In this document: piece after piece, positions 1 through 7,942 of the stretch | Layout: every line of letters begins with the position of its first letter | Numbering within the stretch: the first letter of the stretch is position 1 | DNA from: CAYSLA01 sp964431685 | GTDB taxonomy: Bacteria; Armatimonadota; UBA5829 | Assembly: GCA_964431685.1 (NCBI GenBank) | Contig: CAYSLA010000053.1 | Span: 1-20,957 of the forward strand | Length of the DNA stretch: 20,957 nt | Direction: 5' to 3' | The notes under the pieces: model-generated | Told to the model about the DNA's origin: nothing | What the model saw: the letters and a program-made list of their open reading frames with translations, nothing else | Databases searched by the model: none | Position numbers and translations under genes: made by a program

Positions 1-64
1 GGAGATTGATGCTTTGTTGAGTTTCATTTTGTGCCTTCTTCTATCTCCTGGACGCATACTTCTG

Positions 65-137
65 GGTCAGGCGGCATATGGGACATATTAGTCGGATGCG
101 ACCTATATGTCCCATATGCCCTATATGCCGCCTGACC
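65..137. repeat. Imperfect long inverted repeat
   Basis: The left arm (65-88) and right arm (105-137) are reverse complements, except that the right arm carries nine extra bases forming a partial duplication of its ATATGGG-like core. The loop is 16 bases. The element lies just past the stop codon of the minus-strand isomerase gene. It has no T-run on the downstream side, so it is not a clean intrinsic terminator. It could stabilise the 3' end of that transcript or be one copy of a dispersed palindromic element. Positions 1-64 hold nothing I recognise. Confidence 0.6.
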
Positions 138-150
138 TCTGACCTTTAAC

Positions 151-1572
151 CTACGATTCCTGCGGCAGGCTTACCTCATACCCCAGGTAGTATTCCAGAG
201 CCTCGATCATCGGGGCCGCGACCAGTCCCGGCGTTACGCTGACGTGGTGCCGGTGACCCTGATAGCCCACGTGGAGCAGAACATCCTGCAGGTTGGGTAT
301 ATCGACGACGCCAGCGCACCCAAAGAAATCGGCCGGTATGGGATCGTCCGTGAACGCGCCTTCTCCAACGTAGAATCTGAGACTTCCGTTCTCGCTCATC
401 ATGCTCGTGAAAGTGAACGGACCTGGCTTGATCCGGCCTACATTGCATCCGAATGTGCACTCCATGGGCACGACGCTGCCGATAATCTCGTGCCCGGTCA
501 CATCTCCTCGAGCAGCCATCATTCCCTGTGGCACCGGTCCACAGTGGAACAGGATGCACTTGTCCTCTTCGTCTTCGTAGTTATTGTTCCAGTCCAGGCA
601 GGCGGCTACATCACCGGACGCCAGGCTGGCTGCGCGCATTGCCACCGCGTTCCCGATATCGACTTCACAAGAGGCGATCAGTCCTCGGTCGTTCATATCG
701 GAGAGCAGAACACATGGCGACACCCCAAGGACGTTCTGCATCTCAGTCCAGCATCTTATGGCAACAGTGTCGAGCCGGTTATCGGCCACTATCCGGTCAA
801 TGACGACGGACAGGCGTGCCAGTTTGTCGAACCCCTCAGCGGGCATCTTTGAGAAATCAGCATACGACTGTAGATACGCGGCTTTCGCAGCCAGTTGACT
901 ATCAGAGGCTGGTATCTTGCCCACCAAATCGAAGACTTCCGAAAGGTCGAATGTCTCCACAGTGATGCCGTGACGCTGCAGCGCCAGTTCGTCAATGCGG
1001 ACAGTCTTGAACGGTGTCACCCGGGCGCCTATCGCTCCGACGCTCATCTCTCGCACTCCGCCCACGACACGACAAATCCGGTCAAAGTAGTCGATGCTCT
1101 CGGCAAACGTCTCGGACGATGGAGAGACTGTATGCGGCTTCACGGCTGTAAACTTGATGCCATACTGGCGGAAGACATCCATTATTGATAGCTTTCCGCA
1201 GAAAGCGTCGCGGCGCAGGCCAGGGCGCATCTTGTCCATCTCATCAGGGTAGGCCTGGATGAATATCGGCACGTCCGCATGCCTGAGAGCCTCCGCGGCC
1301 CCATTCTCGTCGCCAAAGTTTGGCAGGCACAGGATCACTCCGCCGAACTTGCCCTCATTCTCACGAAGCCATTTCGCGTAGACGGCCCCTTCCGCCTGTG
1401 TGCAGACGGCGCCAAACCCAGTGGCGTCCTCGTCCATCATCAGGAAATCGTGGCCCTTGGCCTTGAGCGCAGTCGTCATCTCGTTGCGGGCGCTCGCCAT
1501 AAGCGACGCAGGAAACCCACTGCGGGTTCCAAAAAACAGTGCAAACGTAGTCTTGTTGGTGTTAACAGGCAT
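151..1572 (-). CDS. L-fucose/L-arabinose isomerase-like protein
   Basis: This 473-residue protein resembles the L-fucose isomerase-related family (COG2407 type), which interconverts aldoses and ketoses using a divalent metal in the cytoplasm. An N-terminal alpha/beta region (about 1-170) is followed by a C-terminal half with family-like polar blocks: RCWTEMQN (273-280), CEVD (302-305), DWNNNY (327-332) and FHCGP (342-346). The glutamates and the histidine are candidate metal ligands. The length fits the family. The ATG is preceded by GAGGAG at a spacing of eight bases, which supports the start. It is the only minus-strand gene and is transcribed divergently from pilB. The sugar substrate cannot be told from sequence, and members of this family are often annotated as isomerases without a tested activity. 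No signal peptide is visible. Confidence 0.87.
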   Translation of the reverse strand: MPVNTNKTTFALFFGTRSGFPASLMASARNEMTTALKAKGHDFLMMDEDATGFGAVCTQAEGAVYAKWLRENEGKFGGVILCLPNFGDENGAAEALRHADVPIFIQAYPDEMDKMRPGLRRDAFCGKLSIMDVFRQYGIKFTAVKPHTVSPSSETFAESIDYFDRICRVVGGVREMSVGAIGARVTPFKTVRIDELALQRHGITVETFDLSEVFDLVGKIPASDSQLAAKAAYLQSYADFSKMPAEGFDKLARLSVVIDRIVADNRLDTVAIRCWTEMQNVLGVSPCVLLSDMNDRGLIASCEVDIGNAVAMRAASLASGDVAACLDWNNNYEDEEDKCILFHCGPVPQGMMAARGDVTGHEIIGSVVPMECTFGCNVGRIKPGPFTFTSMMSENGSLRFYVGEGAFTDDPIPADFFGCAGVVDIPNLQDVLLHVGYQGHRHHVSVTPGLVAAPMIEALEYYLGYEVSLPQES

Positions 1573-1948
1573 TGATTTGTCTCCTCATAGTAGTTAGGCA
1601 GTAGGAAGACCCTCTGCAGGCAGGATGCGCTCCGCCACACGTCACTGCGGACCAGCTCTGGACGCAGCAATCAAGCTGCCGCACGACGACTGCCGGTCCG
1701 CACGCACCAGTGCCGGGACGGCTACCACCTAATCCTACTTCCAGAACCATCTCAACAATTCCTGCATTGTTGCGAGTACGCCTCAAGGGCAGGCCTTCTT
1801 TCGCCGATATAACTAAAGGCAGGGGAAGTTATTTGCCCACTATAGAGAGGCGCTGCAAACACGTCATTTCGTGCAGGCAGGATGCCTGCACTCCAAGTCG
1901 TGTCAACATACCCATCATGTAAGAGAGGCGCGCTCTCGGAACTCACCG
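1573..1948. other. Divergent spacer between isomerase and pilB
   Basis: This 376-base spacer must hold the promoters of both flanking genes, but no hexamer pair close to consensus was found on either strand. It contains a partial (1615-1628) and a complete (1871-1891) copy of a short repeat. An open reading frame runs in from 1871 in frame with pilB, but its first 26 codons only translate the repeat and spacer. Confidence 0.5.
1871..1891. repeat. Perfect hairpin repeat upstream of pilB
   Basis: GTGCAGGCA and TGCCTGCAC are perfect 9-bp inverted arms around a three-base loop (GGA). Fourteen bases of it (1872-1885) recur as a direct copy at 1615-1628, so the motif is repeated within one intergenic region. 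It resembles dispersed intergenic palindromes seen in many environmental genomes. There is no T-run. Confidence 0.65.
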
Positions 1949-3682
1949 ATGCAAGAAAGAATAGAACCTATCGGCGAAGCATTCATCAGAGCAGGTCTGA
2001 TCACAAGGGAGCAGCTTGATCAGGCACTGGAGAAGCAGAAACTCCTGAAACGCACGGAGTCGCTCGGTGACGTCCTCGTAAACATGGGATTCATCACTGA
2101 CAAGGACAAGATCAAGTGTCAGGGCGAACAGTGGGGCGTCGCGTACATTGACCTCACGGCTTGCGAGGACTTCGACAGCTCCGTCACTCGCCTTGTAGCT
2201 CAGAATGTTGCCCGCAAACTGAAGATACTGCCAATTGCCCGCAAGAACGGGCGCCTGACCCTCGCAATGAAGAATCCTCTGGATATCTTCGCCATCGACG
2301 AAGTGCGGCTGCTCACCGGACTGGACGTTGAGCCGGCCATCGCCGCTGAAGAAGACATCATCAACGCCATCGGGCGTGCGTACCGTGCCCAAAGCAACGT
2401 CTCCGATCAGGTGAACAACGTTATCGCCGAGTTCGAAGGCGGAGACATTGACCTGCGCAATGCTGACCAGGACGAAGAAGAAGACATCTCAATCGAGCAA
2501 CTGCGGGAACTGAGCGAGGAAGCGCCTGTCATCAAGCTATCCAACCTGATCATCAGCCGCGGCATCTCGGATGGGGCCAGCGACATACACATTGAGCCCC
2601 AGAAGGAGTCCGTGCGGGTCAGACTCCGGATCGACGGCATACTGCACGAGATAATGCAATTGCCGAAGAAGGTGCAGTCCTCTCTCACATCTCGCTTCAA
2701 GATTATGGCTGAGATGGATATCGCCACGAAACGCGCACCCCAGGACGGGCGCATCGGGGCTACGGTTGACGGCCGCGAATATGACTTCCGCGTTTCAACG
2801 CTGCCCAACGTCTACGGAGAGAAGCTGGTTCTGAGAGTTCTCGACAGAAGCTCGGTGTCGGTGGGACTGCAGAAGCTTGGGCTTTTGCCCGAGACTCTGG
2901 AGAGATTTGAAAGCCTGATAAGCCGCACGTACGGGATCATTCTGGTCACAGGGCCAACCGGCAGCGGCAAATCGACCACTTTGTACTCTGTGTTATCCAA
3001 GCTCAACTCCGGCGAGAAGAACATTCTTACAATCGAGGACCCGGTTGAATATGAGTTGGCCGGCCTGACTCAGGTTCAGGTCAACCCGCGCGCCGGTCTG
3101 ACTTTCGCGGCGGGCCTGAGAAGCATGCTCAGGCAAGACCCCGACATTGCCATGGTCGGTGAAATCCGAGACGCTGAGACTGCGACAATAGCCACCGAGG
3201 CGGCGCTCACCGGCCACCTGGTCTTGTCCACGCTTCACACCAATGACGCTCCAGGCGCACTAACCAGGCTGATAGACATGCAGATCGAGCCGTTCCTGGT
3301 GGCATCGAGCGTGATTGGGGTGATGGCTCAGAGACTCGTGCGGGTAGCGTGTCCGAAGTGCAAGGCACAGTACCAGCCACCGTCCGATGCCATAAAGCGT
3401 CTTGGCATAGAGGCGGAGAGCGGCACGACGGTGTCTTTCTACCGAGGACGCGGCTGCGACCACTGCAAAGGCAGCGGCTACAAGGGCCGCATGGGCGTTT
3501 ACGAGCTCATGATTATGAACGATCGGATGCGCGATCTGGTGCTTCAGAAGACATCCGGTCACTTGATGAAAGAAGCGGCGGTCGAGTCGGGCATGAAGAC
3601 CCTGCGCGACGACGCGATAGCCAAGATTCTGCTTGGGATGACGACTCTGGAGGAGTGTCTGAGGGTCATATACTCAGGATAG
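1949..3682 (+). CDS. pilB: Type IV pilus extension ATPase PilB
   Basis: This is the cytoplasmic hexameric ATPase that powers pilin polymerisation (GspE/PilB family). The N-terminus has two MshEN-like repeats (about 6-30 and 38-61), a fold that binds c-di-GMP in some relatives; the usual RLG arginine is absent from both (PIG and SLG), so binding is uncertain. Walker A is GPTGSGKSTT (335-344), Walker B is DPDIAMVGEIRD (397-408), and a histidine box follows (TGHLVLSTLHTND). The zinc-binding cysteines CPKC (468, 471) and CDHC (503, 506) mark PilB/GspE rather than PilT. The ATG at 1949 gives 577 residues, the normal length. The frame stays open upstream to a GTG at 1871, but those codons translate a palindromic repeat. 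The start has only a weak GGA at 1937. pilT and pilC follow on the same strand. Confidence 0.97.
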   Translation: MQERIEPIGEAFIRAGLITREQLDQALEKQKLLKRTESLGDVLVNMGFITDKDKIKCQGEQWGVAYIDLTACEDFDSSVTRLVAQNVARKLKILPIARKNGRLTLAMKNPLDIFAIDEVRLLTGLDVEPAIAAEEDIINAIGRAYRAQSNVSDQVNNVIAEFEGGDIDLRNADQDEEEDISIEQLRELSEEAPVIKLSNLIISRGISDGASDIHIEPQKESVRVRLRIDGILHEIMQLPKKVQSSLTSRFKIMAEMDIATKRAPQDGRIGATVDGREYDFRVSTLPNVYGEKLVLRVLDRSSVSVGLQKLGLLPETLERFESLISRTYGIILVTGPTGSGKSTTLYSVLSKLNSGEKNILTIEDPVEYELAGLTQVQVNPRAGLTFAAGLRSMLRQDPDIAMVGEIRDAETATIATEAALTGHLVLSTLHTNDAPGALTRLIDMQIEPFLVASSVIGVMAQRLVRVACPKCKAQYQPPSDAIKRLGIEAESGTTVSFYRGRGCDHCKGSGYKGRMGVYELMIMNDRMRDLVLQKTSGHLMKEAAVESGMKTLRDDAIAKILLGMTTLEECLRVIYSG

Positions 3683-3713
3683 CAGGAGAGCTTATGGGGC
3701 AGGATGGGACCTG

Positions 3714-3757
3714 ACCTCCCCCTAACCCCCTCCGAAACGGAGGGGGGAGTGGGAGGT
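3714..3757. repeat. Family A palindromic repeat, copy 1
   Basis: A CT-rich left arm (3714-3734) and a GA-rich right arm (3738-3757) flank an AAA loop. The sequence is nearly the same as the elements at 6436-6480 and 10885-10934. It lies between pilB and the preferred pilT start. If pilT started at the ATG at 3704 instead, this copy would be translated as PLTPSETEGG, the same reading as in the copy inside the S55 gene. Confidence 0.9.
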
Positions 3758-3802
3758 GCGGTAAGACCTATCGGACTTAGGCGCGAAGGGAGCATACTAC
3801 AA

Positions 3803-4945
3803 GTGCAGCAGCAACAACAAATACCCGCCGACAACTTCGACGAATACAGCCCTAGTGCGGTAGCCCAGGATGCCCTCAGCGTCGACACCGTACACTTGGA
3901 CGACCTGCTCCGCGAGGCGTGCGCCAAGGGATCGTCGGACATTCACGTTACTGTGGGGTTGCCGCCGATCGTGCGGACGGACGGCTCACTCGTGGGACTC
4001 AACTATGAGCCGATGTCGCCTGGCCAGACCCAAAGACTGATATACGACATCCTGAGCAACGAGCAAATTCAGGTGTTTGAGCGGACTCACGAGCTCGACT
4101 TCTCCTACGGCGTGCGCAACATCGGACGATTCCGCGTGAATGTTTACAAACAAAGGGGCAGTGTAGGAGCCGCGATGAGGAGTATCCCGGCCAAGATACC
4201 CTCCTTTGAGGAACTGGGGCTGCCGCCAGTGCTGCGCGAGCTCAACCGCAAACACAGCGGCCTGGTGTTGGTAACGGGACCCACGGGCAGCGGCAAGTCG
4301 ACGAGCATTGCGTGTATGATCGACAACATCAACTCGGAGCGGCCGGTGCACATCATGACCATCGAGGACCCGATCGAGTATCTGCACCGCCACAAGCGCG
4401 GCATGATCAACCAGCGTGAGCTGCACCAGGACACAGACTCGTTTGGCAATGCGCTTCGCGCCGTGCTCCGTGAGGACCCGGACGTTGTGCTGATAGGTGA
4501 GATGCGCGACCTCGAAACCATTGCGGCCGCCCTTACTCTCGCGGAGACAGGTCACCTGGTGTTTGGAACCCTCCACACCCGAAGCGCTCCGCAGACTGTT
4601 GACCGCGTGATCGATGTATTCCCACCGCACCAGCAGGATCAGATAAAGGTCCTGTTGTCGAATACGATTGAGGGGATTGTGGCTCAGCAGCTCGTTCCGA
4701 GGATTGGCGGCGGGCGAGTGGCGGCAATCGAGGTCATGGTGGCTACCTCGGCCATCCGCAACTTGATTCGGGAAGGCAAGACGTTCCAGATATATAGCGC
4801 CCTGGAGACCGGCGCTCAATTCGGAATGCAGACAATGGACAAGACGCTGGCCCTGCTCCATTCGACAGGCAAGATAACCTACGAGGAAGCGGCGGCCCGC
4901 GCGATCGACAAGGAGAGTTTCAAGAGGTACGTTTCCGGGGAGTGA
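3803..4945 (+). CDS. pilT: Type IV pilus retraction ATPase PilT
   Basis: PilT hydrolyses ATP to depolymerise the pilus, giving retraction force for twitching and adhesion. Counted from the GTG at 3803 the protein has 380 residues. It has Walker A GPTGSGKS (159-166), Walker B DPDVVLIGEMRD (225-236), a histidine box (AETGHLVFGTLHT) and the PilT hallmark AIRNLIRE (317-324). It lacks the paired zinc cysteines of PilB. The GTG is chosen because AAGGGAG (3786-3792) lies 10 bases upstream and the extra 33 residues from the ATG at 3704 mainly translate a family A repeat. A glutamine run follows the start. The 120-base gap after pilB also holds a six-codon ORF with its own AGGAGAG (3684-3714), perhaps a remnant of an older start. 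The start is less certain than the identity. Confidence 0.94.
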   Translation: MQQQQQIPADNFDEYSPSAVAQDALSVDTVHLDDLLREACAKGSSDIHVTVGLPPIVRTDGSLVGLNYEPMSPGQTQRLIYDILSNEQIQVFERTHELDFSYGVRNIGRFRVNVYKQRGSVGAAMRSIPAKIPSFEELGLPPVLRELNRKHSGLVLVTGPTGSGKSTSIACMIDNINSERPVHIMTIEDPIEYLHRHKRGMINQRELHQDTDSFGNALRAVLREDPDVVLIGEMRDLETIAAALTLAETGHLVFGTLHTRSAPQTVDRVIDVFPPHQQDQIKVLLSNTIEGIVAQQLVPRIGGGRVAAIEVMVATSAIRNLIREGKTFQIYSALETGAQFGMQTMDKTLALLHSTGKITYEEAAARAIDKESFKRYVSGE

Positions 4946-4994
4946 GTGACTTTGAGCGAGTGCGCACTTCGCTCTCGGGGAAAGAAGTAGAGCC

Positions 4995-5023
4995 GTAGGG
5001 GCAGGACCTCCGCGTCCTCCCAC
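4995..5023. repeat. Short intergenic palindromic repeat
   Basis: AGGAC and GTCCT flank a CTCCGC loop inside a GTAGGGGC...CCTCCC context, in the 135-base gap between pilT and pilC. The form resembles dispersed intergenic palindromes of environmental bacteria. It has no T-run, so it is not a clear terminator. No second copy was seen in this window. Confidence 0.5.
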
Positions 5024-5080
5024 AACGCGGCTCGGCCGGGCACATCGAATGGTAGTGAAATCGGAGGAGGCAGATCAGAT

Positions 5081-6298
5081 ATGAGCGTATATGTTTATAC
5101 GGCAATTGATCCAGGGGGCAAGAACATAAGAGGGAGACTGGAAGCGGACAGTGAGCCTGCGGCGCTGAGCAGGCTTCACGAGATGCGCTTGCACGTTCTC
5201 AATATCAGGCTAGGCAAGGCCAAGGCGTCAGGCGCAGCCGCTGCGCAGGCCAAACCGGGACGCAAGATCAAATTGCACGAGATGGTAGTGTTTAGCCGGC
5301 AATTCGCCACGATGATCGACGCGGGCATTCCGATTGTCCGGTGCCTCGATATTCTGGAAGGCCAGACGAAGGACCCCGTGCTGCGGCCGGTGATCGCCGT
5401 CTGCAAGAAGGACGTTAAGGGCGGCCTGAGCCTGACTGACGCGTTTGCCAAGCATCCTGGCGTATTCTCCAAGCTCTACGTGAACATGGTCAAGGCAGCG
5501 GAGGCCGGCGGTATTCTGGACAAGATTCTGGACCGGCTGTCGATGTTCCTGGAGAAGGAGCAGGAGATTAAGTCGAAGATCAAGTCTGCAATGATCTACC
5601 CAATGATAGTGCTAATTTTCGCGGGTCTGATGGTGGTCGCGCTCCTGCTGTTTGTGCTTCCGACATTCAAGGAGATATTCGCTTCGATGGATGTGGAGAT
5701 GCCGGCGGTCACACAGGCGCTCTTCAGCGCCAGTGACCTCGCACGGTCATTCTGGTACATACCTTTGATCGTCGGAGTCGGCGGCTGGTTCCTGCTGCGT
5801 TGGTATAAGAGCACGGACAAGGGCAGTTGGCAGATAGACTCACTGAAGCTGAAGCTGCCGATTGTGGGCGATCTGGTCAGCAAGATGAGCATATCCCGGT
5901 TCGCGAGGACGTTCGCCACCCTGATCGCCAGTGGGGTCGCGATGATGCGAAGCCTTGAGATCGTCGCGGAGACCTCCGGCAACCGCGTGATCGCCCACAC
6001 CATAGAGAGTGCCCGTAACGCGATCCGCGAAGGTCAGAAGATCAGCACTCCACTCGCTCAGAGCGGGCTGTTCCCAGGCATGGTCACACACATGATCGAT
6101 GTCGGCGAGGAGACCGGAAAACTCTCGGAAATGCTGCTCAAAGTATCGGATTTCTACGATCAGGAGGTGGATAACTCGGTAAAAGCGTTGACATCGCTGA
6201 TTGAGCCTCTGCTGATAGTGGTGATGGGCTGCATCGTCGGGTTCATAGCTGTCTCGATCATGACCCCGATATTCAAGCTCATCAGCTCGGTGAACTAG
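5081..6298 (+). CDS. pilC: Type IV pilus inner-membrane platform protein PilC
   Basis: PilC is the inner-membrane platform that links the PilB and PilT motors to pilin assembly (GspF/PilC family). At 405 residues the length is standard. Two type II secretion F domains are visible, at roughly 68-191 and 270-393, each with the repeated layout of a FSRQFATMIDAGIPI-like or FARTFATLIASGVAM-like segment, then an EAGG or EETGKL turn. Hydrophobic segments lie near 170-196, 225-243 and 373-397. The ATG is preceded by GGAGGAGG (5063-5070) at a 10-base spacing. The order pilB-pilT-pilC, all on one strand with short gaps, points to co-transcription. No pilin, pilM-Q or prepilin peptidase gene is present in the window, so the rest of the machine must be encoded elsewhere. 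Confidence 0.96.
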   Translation: MSVYVYTAIDPGGKNIRGRLEADSEPAALSRLHEMRLHVLNIRLGKAKASGAAAAQAKPGRKIKLHEMVVFSRQFATMIDAGIPIVRCLDILEGQTKDPVLRPVIAVCKKDVKGGLSLTDAFAKHPGVFSKLYVNMVKAAEAGGILDKILDRLSMFLEKEQEIKSKIKSAMIYPMIVLIFAGLMVVALLLFVLPTFKEIFASMDVEMPAVTQALFSASDLARSFWYIPLIVGVGGWFLLRWYKSTDKGSWQIDSLKLKLPIVGDLVSKMSISRFARTFATLIASGVAMMRSLEIVAETSGNRVIAHTIESARNAIREGQKISTPLAQSGLFPGMVTHMIDVGEETGKLSEMLLKVSDFYDQEVDNSVKALTSLIEPLLIVVMGCIVGFIAVSIMTPIFKLISSVN

Positions 6299-6316
6299 TA
6301 TCGGGGCAGTATTTTT

Positions 6317-6338
6317 CGCGCAAGAACGGTTCTGCGCG
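6317..6338. other. Hairpin downstream of pilC
   Basis: CGCGCAAGAAC can pair with GTTCTGCGCG with one bulged base, 18 bases after the pilC stop. A run of five T precedes it rather than follows it, so it does not fit a plus-strand intrinsic terminator. A second GC-only hairpin lies at 6394-6410 (GGCGGC with GCCGCC). Transcripts may read on into the sigma factor gene. Confidence 0.4.
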
Positions 6339-6435
6339 GGCGACAGGGGTGCCGGGGCATGTTGCCTGCTTCGGCGTGAGGTGAGGCACTACGGGCGGCA
6401 AGCAGCCGCCACATCTATTACGAATGAATCGGAAG

Positions 6436-6480
6436 ACCTCCCCCTAACCCCCTCCGTTTCGGAGGGGGTTAGGGGGAGGT
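6436..6480. repeat. Family A palindromic repeat, copy 2 (perfect)
   Basis: This is the most perfect copy: 21-bp arms (6436-6456 and 6460-6480) with no mismatch and a TTT loop. It ends immediately before the start codons of the sigma factor gene, so its right arm provides the purine-rich Shine-Dalgarno stretch. Confidence 0.95.
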
Positions 6481-6483
6481 GAT
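6475..6483 (+). promoter_or_regulatory. Ribosome-binding site formed by repeat arm
   Basis: GGAGGTGAT is a full nine-base match to the usual 16S anti-Shine-Dalgarno end. It overlaps the right arm of the family A palindrome (to 6480). Its GGAGG core is five bases from the ATG at 6485 and eight from the GTG at 6488, so both starts are possible. ATG codons at 6482 and 6500 are less well spaced. In RNA the site could be buried in a 21-bp stem. Confidence 0.6.
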
Positions 6484-6484
6484 G

Positions 6485-7873
6485 ATGGTGAAGATCACGA
6501 TGAACACGGATGTTATTAGTCGAAAGCTGACCGAGGAAGAGGTTCAGGAGCTGCTGGCCCAGTACGCGGCTACGCGGCGGACAGCCACGCGCGACACAAT
6601 CGTACTGCAATATGCGAGTCTGGTGGAAAGCGTGGGACGCCGTTTCGCCGGTGCCTCCGAGCCGCTGGAAGACCTTGTCCAGGAGGGATACATAGGTCTG
6701 ATAAACTCGGTCGACAAGTACGACGCCAGCAAAGGCGTTAAGTTCTCCACATATGCAACGCACTTCATAATAGGCCAGATCAAACACCACTTACGGGACA
6801 AAGGCAAGATAATCAAAGAACCTGCCTGGCTACAGGAGCTTAACCAGCGCGTTGGGAAGGTAGTGGACTCCATGAGCCAGGATCTGGGCCGTCAGCCGAC
6901 CTGCAGCGAAGTCGCTGAGGAAATGGGGCTCGCGGAACAATGCGTCGCGGACCTGCTGACTACGCGTGAAGTGTTCAAAGTGGGGTCGATATACGGGTCG
7001 CGCGAGGACGGCAGTGGGCCGAGTGAAGCCGACAAGCTGTCGGACGAGAGCGTGGAAACATTCCAGCTTCCCGTAGAAGACAAGGTGGTCCTGGAAACTG
7101 CCCTTGAGCGGCTCAAAGATATCGAGCGCCGTGTGATAAGCGCGCATTTCTACCGAAGCCTCAGCCAGACCGAGATCGCCAAGAGGCTGGACATCAGTTG
7201 CAACTACGTATCACATATCCTGCGCAACTCCACGAAGAAACTGCGCAAGATGCTTACTACCGAAGAGATCGCCGACTCCCAGATGCAGCGTGCCCACCGG
7301 CTCACCCGTCTCGAATCCGGTCATCGCCGAGCAGAGCCGAGCAGCGTGATAGACTCCCTGACGGGTCTGTACAACCGAGAGTATTTTGTGGACAGACTCG
7401 ACGAGGAGGTCAGCCGGTCGTGCAGACACAAGGACACACTCGGTGTCGTTGTCCTTGAGATCTGCCTGCCTCTGGAGGTCGAAGACTACGTGCGCAAGGT
7501 GCGCATGGAAGACCTGCTGTACACTATTGCCCAGACCATGAGAAGGTCCGTGCGAAAGATGGACGTGATGGCGCACCTGGAGGACTCCGTTTTTGCCCTG
7601 ATACTGCCGCACACCGGACAACACGCGGAAACGGTCTGCAATAGACTTACCGCCGCTGTGAACTCGATGGTCATAGAGTCGGGGCGGCGAAATGAGAAGT
7701 TCTCCCCGGTGCTCCAGACGGGCTCTGCCGTATACCCGTTGCAGGCATCAGGAGCAGCCCAACTGTTAGATATGGCGATGGGCAGACTGGCATCAGCGAC
7801 GTCACAGTACTTGATGGGGCGTGCGGGGGAGTCTGACCCCGCCCTTACCGACGACGTTGACCGCGCTGCGTAG
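6485..7873 (+). CDS. Sigma-70 family factor fused to degenerate GGDEF domain
   Basis: A continuous 462-residue frame joins two families. Residues about 10-260 are a SigB/SigF/SigG-like sigma factor: region 2 with DLVQEGYIGL (63-72) and KFSTYAT, a region 3 helix-turn-helix, and region 4 with LSQTEIAKRLDISCNYVSHIL (from 226). Residues 290-445 are a GGDEF domain opening with DSLTGLYNREYF (290-301). Its catalytic motif is EDSVF (366-370) instead of GGDEF, and the metal-binding and FKxxND blocks are gone, so cyclase activity is not expected. RKMD (357-360) sits exactly five residues before that motif, where the c-di-GMP inhibitory site RxxD lies in active cyclases. The domain may therefore sense c-di-GMP or mediate dimerisation. 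No anti-sigma factor gene is adjacent. The start could be ATG 6485 or GTG 6488. Confidence 0.92.
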   Translation: MVKITMNTDVISRKLTEEEVQELLAQYAATRRTATRDTIVLQYASLVESVGRRFAGASEPLEDLVQEGYIGLINSVDKYDASKGVKFSTYATHFIIGQIKHHLRDKGKIIKEPAWLQELNQRVGKVVDSMSQDLGRQPTCSEVAEEMGLAEQCVADLLTTREVFKVGSIYGSREDGSGPSEADKLSDESVETFQLPVEDKVVLETALERLKDIERRVISAHFYRSLSQTEIAKRLDISCNYVSHILRNSTKKLRKMLTTEEIADSQMQRAHRLTRLESGHRRAEPSSVIDSLTGLYNREYFVDRLDEEVSRSCRHKDTLGVVVLEICLPLEVEDYVRKVRMEDLLYTIAQTMRRSVRKMDVMAHLEDSVFALILPHTGQHAETVCNRLTAAVNSMVIESGRRNEKFSPVLQTGSAVYPLQASGAAQLLDMAMGRLASATSQYLMGRAGESDPALTDDVDRAA

Positions 7874-7895
7874 CCGGCCGGACAACCGGTCGGCT
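7871..7895. other. GC-rich inverted repeat over the sigma factor stop
   Basis: TAGCCGGCCGG pairs with CCGGTCGGCTA across a short ACAA loop with one mismatch, and includes the TAG stop codon of the sigma factor gene. There is no T-run, so it is at best a weak or factor-assisted terminator or a stability hairpin. Confidence 0.4.
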
Positions 7896-7942
7896 AACCC
7901 CTGACTGGGCGCGGTTTGAAGCCGCACCACATCGGGGGCTGA

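Noticed and set aside
244..852. Plus-strand ORF of 202 residues inside the isomerase gene
   Set aside because: It is antisense to a clearly conserved isomerase-like protein, has no recognisable domain and no ribosome-binding site.
1871..1948. Upstream extension of PilB from a GTG codon
   Set aside because: The 26 extra residues translate a hairpin repeat and spacer, and family members start with the MshEN-like region at the later ATG.
3986..5023. Minus-strand ORF of 345 residues
   Set aside because: It lies opposite pilT, whose motifs are unmistakable; its composition is the usual antisense shadow of a GC-rich gene.
7330..7360. Frameshift or assembly join between the sigma and GGDEF parts
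   Set aside because: The frame is continuous with a normal linker, no stop codon or base-composition break, and a typical GGDEF opening follows.
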